DNA of 10,729 nt from Phycisphaerae bacterium (lineage in GTDB: Bacteria > Planctomycetota > Phycisphaerae > Phycisphaerales > UBA1924): NCBI GenBank assembly GCA_016794945.1, contig JAEUIX010000158.1, forward strand, positions 1 to 10,729, read 5' to 3'. Shown here piece by piece: positions 1 through 7,874 of the stretch; the stretch's first letter is position 1, and each line of letters begins with the position of its first letter. The notes under the pieces are model-generated. The model did not search any database. It saw nothing but the letters and a program-made list of their open reading frames with translations, and was not told the origin of the DNA. The position numbers and the translations under genes were made by a program.

Positions 1-1
1 C

Positions 2-1072
2 GAAGGCAAGAAGCCCGGCGACCTACCGGGCTCCATCGATCCCGCCAAGGCGCGAGAGATCATCGACCGATACAAGGCGGCGGCGGCGAAGCTCGGCGGC
101 GATGTCGCGACGGAAGATCGCGCGCGGATGGACCGGCTTCGCGAGCGCCAGGCAGCGTTCCACGAGCAGTTCGACAAGCACCGCCAGGCGATCGAATCGG
201 GCGTCTGCCCGGAGGGGATGAAGCCGGCCGACTGGGCCAAGCTGTGCGACGACTACTACCTGCAGCGGGCGCAGATCGAGGCGTCGCTGAAAGGGGCCGA
301 GCGGGCGATGCGCCAGCGGGCCGGGCGCGCAGGCCGGGCCGAGCGGCAGGTCGACGCCGCGGAGGCCGCGCTGCAGGCGGCCCTGGCCAGCGGCCAGCGC
401 CTGGGGCCGGAACTGATCGCCCGGCTGCACCAGGCGCGCATCGCGCTGCTGCGCCAGCGGCTGCGCGAGCTCGAGGCGCTCCGCACCGAGCGCGAGGGCA
501 AGGAATCCCGGCGCAACAACGCTTCGACCAGCGCCGCGTTCTACCGCGAGGGCGACTGGTACATCGACACCATGAACTGGCTGGCCCGTGAGATCTCGCT
601 CGTCGGGCGGGCCGGGCCGCCGGCCGACCCCGCGGCCGACGGGCTGGCGATCCCGGATTGGCTGACCAACGCGGCCAAGATGAACGCCGTGCAGCGCCAG
701 CGGGCCAAGGTCAAGTGGATCAGCCGGCAGATGGAGGTGCTGTCGCAGGCGATGGCCGACGCGATGACCCGTGCACGCGACGCCGACGAGGAGCAACTCC
801 GCCAGCGCCGGGCCGAACTGGAAGCGGCCGATCGCGCCGACGACCCGTCGCTGACCGACGGGGGCAAGCGGCTGGCCCGGCAGAAGGCCCTGGACGAACT
901 CAAGGCCGAGCAGGAGCGGACGCGGCCCGACCGCGTCAAGGCCGAACGCGACCGGCTCAAGACCGAGCTCGACGACTACGCCAAGCGTCTGGAGGTCGAG
1001 ACGGCGGCGTTGCAGCGGGCCGAGCGTGAGAAGGACGACCGCCCCGCCCCGCCGCCGGCGCCGGGCAAGTGA
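2..1072 (+). CDS. coiled-coil-rich hypothetical protein (5' partial)
   Basis: The frame is open from base 2 to the TGA at 1070-1072, giving 356 visible residues. The true start lies outside the window; the ATG at 128 is internal, because the 42 codons before it continue the same helical, charged composition. The protein is dominated by Ala/Arg/Glu/Gln/Leu helix of coiled-coil character. A long helical block runs from about residue 15 to 175, then a less helical linker (about 175-230, with WYIDTMNWLAREI and IPDWLTNAAKMN), then a second charged helix (about 230-345) and a Pro-rich tail ending PAPPPAPGK. No catalytic motif or membrane segment is visible in this part, and a signal peptide cannot be judged without the N-terminus. 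I do not recognise a family. A structural or envelope-associated coiled-coil protein is possible but unproven. It converges on the response-regulator gene with only 3 bp between stop codons. Confidence 0.8.
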   Translation, partial: EGKKPGDLPGSIDPAKAREIIDRYKAAAAKLGGDVATEDRARMDRLRERQAAFHEQFDKHRQAIESGVCPEGMKPADWAKLCDDYYLQRAQIEASLKGAERAMRQRAGRAGRAERQVDAAEAALQAALASGQRLGPELIARLHQARIALLRQRLRELEALRTEREGKESRRNNASTSAAFYREGDWYIDTMNWLAREISLVGRAGPPADPAADGLAIPDWLTNAAKMNAVQRQRAKVKWISRQMEVLSQAMADAMTRARDADEEQLRQRRAELEAADRADDPSLTDGGKRLARQKALDELKAEQERTRPDRVKAERDRLKTELDDYAKRLEVETAALQRAEREKDDRPAPPPAPGK

Positions 1073-1075
1073 CGT

Positions 1076-2547
<1,472 letters not shown>

Positions 2548-2551
<4 letters not shown>

Positions 2552-3378
2552 CGGCCCACCTCCCCGGCGCCGGGCTCGCGCCCCGCCGGCCACTGCGCCC
2601 GGAAGACCGCACCCGGTCCGTCGTTGCGCTGCCGCAGCGACACCTCGCCGCCCAGGCCGCTCACGATGTCGCGGCAGAGCGCCAGCCCCAGCCCCAGCCG
2701 TCCGCGCTTGGTGCTGTACCCCGGCTCGAAGGCCCGCATCGCCGCTTCGCCGTCGCGCACGCCCTGCCCCTCGTCGCACACTTCGACCACGACCCGATCG
2801 TCCCACGGCCCGCTGCTGACCCCCGCCTCGATCGTGATCACGCCCGCCCGGCCGGCGGACTTCATCGCGTCCAGCGCGTTGCGGGCGGCGTTGAGCACCA
2901 CCGAGTACGCCGACGAGGCTCCCAGGCTCTCCAGCCGCCCGTCCACGCGCACGTCGAACCGCACGCCGTTGTCCGAGGCCTCGGGCTCCAGGATGCTCGC
3001 GGCGTGGCGCACCGCGTCGGCCAGGCTCATGCCCGCCAGCCGCTGCGGCAACTGCCCTTCGACGCCGGGGCGCGTGGCCGCCGTCAGCAGGCCCGACATC
3101 TGCTCCAGCGCGGTCCGGATCACCCGCAGCCGCCGGTCGAGCTCGCCCGACTCGGCGCGGTGGCCGGTCGCCTCGTCCAGCGACCGCAGCGCCAGGTTCA
3201 CCTGCCGCATCGACCCGTCCAGCAGGTTCGCCAGGTCGTGGATTACGCCCTCGGTGCGGTCGTAGCCCCGCGCCGCGTCTGGCGCACCCGCCCCCGGCGG
3301 GCGCGTGCGGATCACGGCGGGTCCCTTGGCGCGGCGGCGCTGGCCGCCATGGCCGGGCGTCTGGTCCTGCGGGCTCAT
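2548..3378 (-). CDS. soluble sensor histidine kinase, partner of the NtrC-type regulator
   Basis: This 276-residue protein probably phosphorylates the adjacent regulator. Residues 43-57 carry the H-box (VIHDLANLL, H47). The HATPase domain follows with N-box N167 (LNAARNALDAM), G1 box D202-E-G-Q-G206, F-box F217 (FEPGYSTK) and G2 box RLGLGLALC (227-235). There is no transmembrane segment, PAS, GAF or HAMP domain. Before the H-box there are only about 42 residues, basic and rich in Gly, Pro and Arg. The kinase must therefore be cytoplasmic and receive its signal through another protein or through this short tail. I chose the ATG at 3378. A TTG at 3447 would add 23 residues of Gly/Arg-rich sequence. 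Neither has a good Shine-Dalgarno, so the start is uncertain. The stop TGA overlaps the regulator's GTG. The gene follows ileS on the same strand with a gap of 91 bp containing a hairpin. Confidence 0.9.
2559..2563 (-). promoter_or_regulatory. Shine-Dalgarno (GGAGG) of the response regulator
   Basis: GGAGG lies 7 nt before the GTG start at 2551, inside the last codons of the kinase gene. It decides the GTG start against the long upstream in-frame extension, which only antisense-reads the kinase. With the GTGA overlap it supports coupled translation of kinase and regulator. Confidence 0.8.
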
Positions 3379-3419
3379 GCTTTGGGGATCGGCCCGGCCG
3401 TCGGCGCGGTCAACCCCCC

Positions 3420-3437
3420 TGTTGCCTCCCGGCAACA
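3420..3437 (-). other. perfect hairpin with GNRA loop between ileS and the kinase gene
   Basis: TGTTGCC and GGCAACA pair over 7 bp around a 4-nt loop, which reads GGGA (a GNRA tetraloop) on the minus-strand transcript. It lies 33 nt after the ileS stop and 41 nt before the ATG chosen for the kinase. No T-run follows it, so it is not a standard intrinsic terminator. It could protect an ileS 3' end or act as a processing or attenuation site. If the kinase instead starts at the TTG at 3447, the hairpin is inside the coding sequence. Confidence 0.45.
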
Positions 3438-3469
3438 CCCCCGTCAATCTGTAACGCCTGTGCCGCCTG

Positions 3470-6400
3470 TCAGGTCAGGTCCAATGCCGCGGCGCACCGG
3501 TCGCAGAGCATCGCCCCGCCGGCCCTGGCCCGGGCCCGCACGGTGCCGTCGCGCTTCCAGGAGCGTTCGCACTTGGGCTCGGCGCGCAGGTCCTGCACGA
3601 CGGTGGCCGAGGCTCCGGCGTCGAGGCTGACGCGGCTGACGCCCAGCAGGTCGGCCAGGTCGCCGGGTTCCAGGTGGGCCAGCAGCCGCCTGGGGTCGGG
3701 CAGCGTGACGCCCATCTCCAGCGGGTTCTCCACGCCGAGCTGGGCCTTGGAGAACTCCATGGCCCGGCGCGCGTGCTCGACGGCCGACATCGCCTCCTGC
3801 CAGGCCTGCTCGTGCACGGCGATGGGCGCCGGCTCGGCGAAGCGCTCGGTGTGCACGCAGGCGTCGCCGGCGCGAAGCGCGATGTACGCCTCGTCGGCGG
3901 TGTGCGGCAGGATGGGCGCGACGAGCCTGCACAGCGCGTCGGTCAGGGTCCAGAGCGTCGCCTGGGTGCGGCGCCGCCGGGGCGAGTCGGGCCGGTCGCA
4001 GTACAGCCGGTCCTTGACCGCCGCCAGGTAGGACGCCGACAGCGTCTCGTTGCAGAAGTCGTAGATCGCCGCCTGGGCCGCGCGGAAGTCGTACGACTCG
4101 TACGCGCCGACGACGGTTTCCCGCAGCGCGCCCAGCCGCCCGAGCACCCAGGCGTCGATCGTCGTCGGCTCCGGCGCCGGCGCGGGGCCGGCGACGTGGG
4201 CGTAGTCGTACAGGTTGCTGAGCATGAACCGCAGGGTGTTGCGCACCTTGCGGTATCCCTCGCCGCACACGGCGAACAGGCCCGTGTCGGCCTTGACGTC
4301 GTTCTCGTAGCTCAGCGACGCGACCCACCAGCGCATCACGTCGGCCCCGAAGTTCGCCAGCAGGTTGTCGACCTCGTAGTCCTTGGCATCGGGGCGCGAC
4401 TTGCTGAGCTTCCGCCCGTCCTTGTCGTTGATGAACCCGTGCGTCAGCAGCGTCCGGTACGGCGGCCGGCCCGTCACGCCCATGGCCGGCAGCAGCGACA
4501 ACTGGAACCACCCGCGGTGCTGGTCCGACCCTTCGAGGTACAGGTCCGCCGGGTAGCCCAGCCCGCGCTGGCGCATCACCGCGTTCCACGACGAGCCGCT
4601 CTCGAACCACACGTCCAGGATGTCCTGGCCCTTGCGCAGCGACTCCACGGCCCCCGGCTGACGCATCCACGCCGGCGCATCGGCGTCCTTCGACGCGTCG
4701 TACCCCGCCAGCAGTTCCGCCGGCGACCGGGTGAACCACGCGTCGCTCCCCTCGCGACGAACCACCTCCGCCACCGCGCGCACGCTCGCGGCGGTCATGA
4801 AGGTCCGCTCGTTGCCCTCGGCGTCGCGGCTGAGGAACGCCGGGATCGGCAGGCCCCAGGCCCGCTGGCGGCTGATGCACCAGTCCGGACGGCTCTCGAG
4901 CATGCCGCGCATCCGGTTGCGGCCCCACTCGGGCACGAACCGCACGCCGTCGTCGGCGGCGGTGGCGTCGAGCGCCGCCCGGCGCAGGTTGACCGAGGCG
5001 CCGTGCCCCCCGTCGACCGACACGAACCACTGCTCGGTGCAGCGGAAGATCGTGGGCGTCTTGCTGCGCCAGTCGTGCGGGTACGAGTGGGTGAAGGTGT
5101 GGCCGTGGAACAGGTGGCCCGAGTCGGTCAGGCGCTGGACCACCAGGCCGTTGGCCGTCCACACGTCCACGCCCTGCAACCACTGCGGCGCGGACTTGTC
5201 GTACGTGCCGTCGCCCCGCACCGGGCAGTAGATCGGCAGCTTCTCGCGCAGGCCGGTGGCGTAGTCCTCCTCGCCGTGCCCGGGCGCGGTGTGCACCAGG
5301 CCCGTGCCGTCCTCGAGCGTGACGTACTCGGCCCCGACGATGCGGAAGGCGTCCCCAGCGCCGCCGGCCGCGCCCTCGCCCCTGGAGGGGTCCACGAACG
5401 GGTGGCGGTAGCGCAGGCCGATGAGCCGGCTGCCGGGCGCCCGGGCGAGGATCACAACCTCCTCGCTCCGCGCCGTCTGCATCACCTTCTCGACCAGCGA
5501 CTCGGCGAGCACCGTCACGTTGCCGTCCACCCACACCAGCGCGTAGGTGAACTCGGGGTTCACCGCGATCGCCACGTTGGCCGGTAGGGTCCAGGGCGTC
5601 GTCGTCCAGATCATGAACGACGGCGTGACGTTCGGCCGCCGGCCGGCGTGCACCACCGCCCCGCCCGCCGAAGAGCCTTCTTCGTTCTCGTCTTCCTCCG
5701 CCGGCGCGTTCTCCGGCAGCCCGAAGGCGCTGTACACCGCCTCGGCGCTGGCCGCCTCGAAGTCCACGTACACGCTGGGGTCCTGACGGTCGGCGTATTC
5801 CAGCTCCGCCTCGGCCAGGGCCGTCTCGTTGGCGATCGACCAGTGCACCGGCTTGAGCGCCCGGTACACCAGCCCGCGCTCCAGCAGCCCCGCCAGCACC
5901 TCCAGCGTCGCCCCCTCGTACACCGGCGACATCGTCAGGTACGGGTCCTCGTAGTCCGCCAGCGTCAGCAGCCGCTGCATCTGCCCGCCCTGGTGCTTGA
6001 CGTACTTCTCGGCGTACGCGCGGCACTCCCGCCGCACGATCATCCGCCGCTGGTCCTCCGGCAGCGAGGAGAGCTTCTCCAGCTTGCCCTTTTTCTGCAT
6101 CTCCGTGAGCACCTTGTGCTCGATCGGCAGGCCGTGGCAGTCCCACCCCGGGACGTACGGCACGTCGTAGCCCATCATCGTGCGCGACCGCACCACCAGG
6201 TCCTTGAGCACCTTGTTCATCAGGTGGCCCAGGTGGATCGACCCGTTGGCGTAGGGCGGCCCATCGTGAAACACGAACCGCCCGCGCGGGGCCGACGCCC
6301 CCGCCTGACGCAGCCGCTGGTACACGCCCGCCCCGGCCCAGCGCTTCACGCTCGCCGGCTCGTTCTGCACCAGGTTGGCCTTCATCGCAAAGCCGGTCCG

Positions 6401-6550
6401 CGGCAGGTTCAGCGTGTCCTTGAACTTGCCCCCACCCCCTCCAGACCGCTCGCCCGACCCGCCGCCGCCCGGCGCGGGCGCACCGGCCCCGTTGGCCCGT
6501 GGTGCGCCCGTCTGCTCTCCTGTGCCCGCCTGGCCCGCGCTGGGGTTCAT
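3470..6550 (-). CDS. ileS: isoleucyl-tRNA synthetase
   Basis: This class I aminoacyl-tRNA synthetase (1026 aa; E. coli has 938) charges tRNA-Ile with isoleucine in the cytoplasm. The catalytic Rossmann fold shows HLGH (106-109, in the GPPYANGSIHLGH context) and KLSKS (714-718). The CP1 editing domain shows WTTTPWTLP (314-322) and HTAPGHGEEDY. The recognition region WCISRQRAWGLPIP and the anticodon-binding region follow. The C-terminus has a zinc-knuckle-like segment with C994, C1016 and C1019, but the expected second cysteine is S997 (KCERSW). Two additions stand out: a Gly/Ala/Ser-rich N-terminal extension of about 41 residues before KFKDTLNLP, and an acidic insert (about 282-296) in CP1. 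The ATG at 6550 is supported by TTGGAG 6 nt upstream. The frame stays open another 115 codons upstream, but that stretch reads through repeats and hairpins and is not family-like. No T-box leader is seen. Confidence 0.97.
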   Translation of the reverse strand: MNPSAGQAGTGEQTGAPRANGAGAPAPGGGGSGERSGGGGGKFKDTLNLPRTGFAMKANLVQNEPASVKRWAGAGVYQRLRQAGASAPRGRFVFHDGPPYANGSIHLGHLMNKVLKDLVVRSRTMMGYDVPYVPGWDCHGLPIEHKVLTEMQKKGKLEKLSSLPEDQRRMIVRRECRAYAEKYVKHQGGQMQRLLTLADYEDPYLTMSPVYEGATLEVLAGLLERGLVYRALKPVHWSIANETALAEAELEYADRQDPSVYVDFEAASAEAVYSAFGLPENAPAEEDENEEGSSAGGAVVHAGRRPNVTPSFMIWTTTPWTLPANVAIAVNPEFTYALVWVDGNVTVLAESLVEKVMQTARSEEVVILARAPGSRLIGLRYRHPFVDPSRGEGAAGGAGDAFRIVGAEYVTLEDGTGLVHTAPGHGEEDYATGLREKLPIYCPVRGDGTYDKSAPQWLQGVDVWTANGLVVQRLTDSGHLFHGHTFTHSYPHDWRSKTPTIFRCTEQWFVSVDGGHGASVNLRRAALDATAADDGVRFVPEWGRNRMRGMLESRPDWCISRQRAWGLPIPAFLSRDAEGNERTFMTAASVRAVAEVVRREGSDAWFTRSPAELLAGYDASKDADAPAWMRQPGAVESLRKGQDILDVWFESGSSWNAVMRQRGLGYPADLYLEGSDQHRGWFQLSLLPAMGVTGRPPYRTLLTHGFINDKDGRKLSKSRPDAKDYEVDNLLANFGADVMRWWVASLSYENDVKADTGLFAVCGEGYRKVRNTLRFMLSNLYDYAHVAGPAPAPEPTTIDAWVLGRLGALRETVVGAYESYDFRAAQAAIYDFCNETLSASYLAAVKDRLYCDRPDSPRRRRTQATLWTLTDALCRLVAPILPHTADEAYIALRAGDACVHTERFAEPAPIAVHEQAWQEAMSAVEHARRAMEFSKAQLGVENPLEMGVTLPDPRRLLAHLEPGDLADLLGVSRVSLDAGASATVVQDLRAEPKCERSWKRDGTVRARARAGGAMLCDRCAAALDLT

Positions 6551-6571
6551 GCATCGCTCCAACCGGGGCCG

Positions 6572-6587
6572 GGGCGAATGCTCGCCC
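6572..6587 (-). other. hairpin in the ileS leader
   Basis: GGGCGA and TCGCCC form a perfect 6-bp stem around the 4-nt loop ATGC. It sits 11 nt upstream of the ileS Shine-Dalgarno (GGAG at 6557-6560). On an ileS transcript it could affect ribosome access. There is no sign of a T-box or other known riboswitch. Confidence 0.35.
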
Positions 6588-6639
6588 GGCCGCCGGACCT
6601 GCGTCCCGACCACGCCCCGACCCGAACCGCCAATGGTAA

Positions 6640-6673
6640 ACCCCCCGCGCGGGCCGTGCCGGTCCGGGGGGGT
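6640..6673 (-). terminator. strong GC-rich hairpin, possible terminator for the upstream secreted-protein gene
   Basis: The arms ACCCCCC (6640-6646) and GGGGGGT (6667-6673) pair over 7 bp. Inside them, after a 3-nt bulge (GCG), CGGGCC (6650-6655) pairs with GGTCCG (6661-6666) around a 5-nt loop, with one G-U pair. On the minus strand the last arm runs straight into TTTACC, a short T-stretch. It could end transcripts arriving from the PEP-CTERM gene before ileS. The T-run is short, so it may be only a structured leader element of ileS. Confidence 0.35.
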
Positions 6674-6715
6674 GCGCGCTGTGGAGGCGTCCCGGCGTTT
6701 ACGAGCGGACGACGA

Positions 6716-6745
6716 ACCCCGTCGCTCACGCTCCGGGCTCGTCAA
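6716..6745. repeat. interspersed repeat, copy A (reads SPERERRG on the minus strand)
   Basis: This 30-base element, starting ACCCCGTCGCTCACG, matches copy B at 6965-6994 at 27 of 30 positions. It lies in the non-coding gap upstream of ileS. On the minus strand it reads LTSPERERRGS in one frame. From memory, SPERERRG-like strings recur in planctomycete annotations as translated interspersed repeats; I cannot check that here. It is followed on the plus strand by two hairpins (6776-6815) that may belong to the same repeat unit. Confidence 0.7.
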
Positions 6746-6775
6746 GACGGCCGCGCGGCGCTGCAGCGAGCCGCG

Positions 6776-6815
6776 ACCGCCAGGAAGCGGTGAGTTGCGG
6801 CTCAGGATTCTGAGC
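6776..6815. other. tandem hairpins beside repeat copy A
   Basis: Two small stem-loops lie 8 nt apart. ACCGC and GCGGT pair around CAGGAA (6776-6791), and GCTCAG and CTGAGC form a perfect 6-bp stem around GATT (6800-6815). Neither is followed by a T-run on either strand, so they do not look like intrinsic terminators. Their closeness to copy A suggests a composite extragenic element of about 100 bp (6716-6815), but copy B does not carry matching hairpins on its plus-strand side, where the PEP-CTERM gene begins. Confidence 0.4.
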
Positions 6816-6964
6816 GTGCGCATCAGACCACGCCGGCGCCTGCGAGCCGATCGATCGAACCTGCCGGGCCGCGTGCTGCAATGACCGCCCTTCACCGACG
6901 CGGATCACGCCCGCTCGTTCACCGGTGTGTACGGCTCGATCTCCCGACGCGCGGCCAACCGCGT

Positions 6965-6994
6965 ACCCCGTCGCTCGCGCTCCGGGCTCATCAC
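6965..6994. repeat. interspersed repeat, copy B, overlapping the stop of the PEP-CTERM gene
   Basis: This 30-base element matches copy A (6716-6745) at 27 of 30 positions and has the same orientation. It reads MSPERERRGT on the minus strand in a frame other than that of the gene. Its last four bases overlap the TGA stop (6991-6993) of the secreted-protein gene, so the element abuts the coding end exactly. A 5-bp hairpin (6950-6963) lies directly beside it. Confidence 0.7.
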
Positions 6995-7683
6995 GAGCGC
7001 CGCCGGCGCGCCGACGCGGCCACGCCCAGCAGGCCCAGCGCCGCCGCGCCCGTCGGGCCGGGGACGAGGGTCGCCGTGATGTGGGCGCTGGTCGGCAGCG
7101 TGATGGTGCCCAGGCCGTCGGTCTGCAGGCGCAGGATCGTGCGGATCTGGTAGATCAGGCCGGTGGTCGTCGCCGTGGCCGACACGGGGCCGAGCGCAAA
7201 CGGGCTGGTCGTCGCCAGCAGCGTCGGCAGGGAGACGTTCGACGCCGTGAAGTCGTGGATGCTGTCGAGCTGCACCAGGCTGTTGGGACCGCTGGTCCAA
7301 CTGCCCGAGAGCGACTGCGTCCCCACGTACGTGCCGAAGCCCGACGTGATGTACGTGTGGTCCACCACCACGATCACGTCGCCCATGCCCGCGGCGTTGG
7401 CCACCGTGCAGGTGTACGCCAGGTTCGTGATCGTCATCGTGAAGATCGTCCCCGTCGGGTCGTTGGTCACGATCACGTCGCCGGTGATGGTGCCCGCGGC
7501 GGCCGTCTGGGTGAACGACTGCGTGAAGGTGCTGTTGATGGGCGAGAAGGGCGTGCCGAGCGTGGTGCCGGTGCCCAGGTCGCCGAACAGGTTGATGATC
7601 TGGGCCTGGGCGTTGCCGGCGCCGAAGCCCGCCGCGCCGGCCAGGGCCAGCGCACCAACCGCCGCACGGAATCGATGCGTCAT
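6991..7683 (-). CDS. secreted PEP-CTERM-like sorting-domain protein
   Basis: This 230-residue protein is probably exported and sorted to the cell surface. Residues 1-27 are a signal peptide: MTHRFR, a hydrophobic Ala/Gly/Leu core, and likely cleavage after GNAQA. The middle (28-205) is Thr/Ser/Gly/Val-rich and looks all-beta, with a single Cys and no recognised enzyme motif. The C-terminus is a tripartite sorting tail: VPGP (207-210), a short hydrophobic stretch and RRRRS. This is a variant of PEP-CTERM (VPEP), in which the tail is normally processed by an exosortase; no exosortase gene is in the window. The ATG at 7683 is supported by GAGGAG 8 nt upstream and by the signal peptide directly after it. 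The stop lies within repeat copy B. The gene is divergent from ispG across 191 bp. Function beyond export is unknown. Confidence 0.88.
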   Translation of the reverse strand: MTHRFRAAVGALALAGAAGFGAGNAQAQIINLFGDLGTGTTLGTPFSPINSTFTQSFTQTAAAGTITGDVIVTNDPTGTIFTMTITNLAYTCTVANAAGMGDVIVVVDHTYITSGFGTYVGTQSLSGSWTSGPNSLVQLDSIHDFTASNVSLPTLLATTSPFALGPVSATATTTGLIYQIRTILRLQTDGLGTITLPTSAHITATLVPGPTGAAALGLLGVAASARRRRS

Positions 7684-7704
7684 CTCTCTCTCTCCTCGGG
7701 TTGT

Positions 7705-7714
7705 CCCGCGCGGG
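7705..7714. promoter_or_regulatory. 10-bp GC palindrome in the leader of the secreted-protein gene
   Basis: CCCGCGCGGG is a perfect palindrome lying 7-8 bp upstream of the GAGGAG ribosome site. It is flanked on the plus strand by a direct repeat of CGGGTTG (7697-7703 and 7711-7717). It could be an operator or a leader hairpin, but at this GC content such palindromes also occur by chance. Confidence 0.25.
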
Positions 7715-7777
7715 TTGCGGCGGACGCCGGCCCCAAAGGCCGACGGGCACCGCGGACCACCCCGCTCGTCTCGTGAG

Positions 7778-7807
7778 AGTCTACAGGGGGATTTGCGGGG
7801 GTGCCAG
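7778..7807 (-). promoter_or_regulatory. candidate sigma-70 promoter of the PEP-CTERM gene
   Basis: On the minus strand CTGGCA (7807-7802, 4 of 6 to TTGACA) is followed after 18 bp by TAGACT (7783-7778, 4 of 6 to TATAAT). Transcription would begin near 7771 and give a leader of about 88 nt containing GC hairpins. The match is moderate, and planctomycete promoter consensus is not well known to me. Confidence 0.3.
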
Positions 7808-7860
7808 TCGCGCCGTTGAAGGGGCCGGCGGTTCGGCCGCCGCGCAAGGGCATTCCGCCC

Positions 7861-7866
7861 TAACAT
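7861..7866 (+). promoter_or_regulatory. candidate -10 element (TAACAT) of ispG
   Basis: TAACAT fits TANNNT and ends 8 nt before the ispG ATG, and there is no Shine-Dalgarno in between (only CCCCCTCC). That arrangement is typical of leaderless transcripts. No convincing -35 box is seen at 16-18 bp. A 6-bp hairpin (CGGCGG/CCGCCG, 7826-7842) lies just upstream. Confidence 0.3.
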
Positions 7867-7874
7867 CCCCCTCC

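Larger units (their letters stand above)
6551..6990. other. 440-bp gap without a gene upstream of ileS
   Basis: Between the ileS start and the stop of the PEP-CTERM gene I find no convincing gene. The frames that stay open are Arg/Pro/Ala-rich, lack good ribosome sites and read through repeats. The gap holds the ileS ribosome site (6557-6560), hairpins at 6572-6587 and 6640-6673, repeat copy A with its two hairpins (6716-6815), a 5-bp hairpin CGCGG/CCGCG around CCAA (6950-6963) and most of copy B (6965-6994). The ileS promoter should lie here on the minus strand, but I could not pick out convincing -35/-10 boxes. Confidence 0.6.

Noticed and set aside
3379..3447. TTG at 3447 as the kinase start
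   Set aside because: No Shine-Dalgarno, a rare start codon, and the added residues span the hairpin and look non-coding. Kept only as an alternative.
3674..5587. Long plus-strand open frame opposite ileS
   Set aside because: Low-complexity Arg/Val/His-rich translation. The opposite strand encodes a clear IleRS with all class I motifs.
3444..6554. 1036-codon minus-strand frame overlapping ileS
   Set aside because: It is the ileS sequence read one frame off, giving Gly/Arg/Ala-rich text with no family features.
6551..6895. N-terminal extension of ileS by 115 codons
   Set aside because: It reads through hairpins and a repeat, has no IleRS similarity, and the ATG at 6550 has a good ribosome site.
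7790..7806. TGGCAC on the minus strand as a sigma-54 -24 element
   Set aside because: The required TTGC at the -12 position is absent: five bases after TGGCAC the sequence is CAAA.
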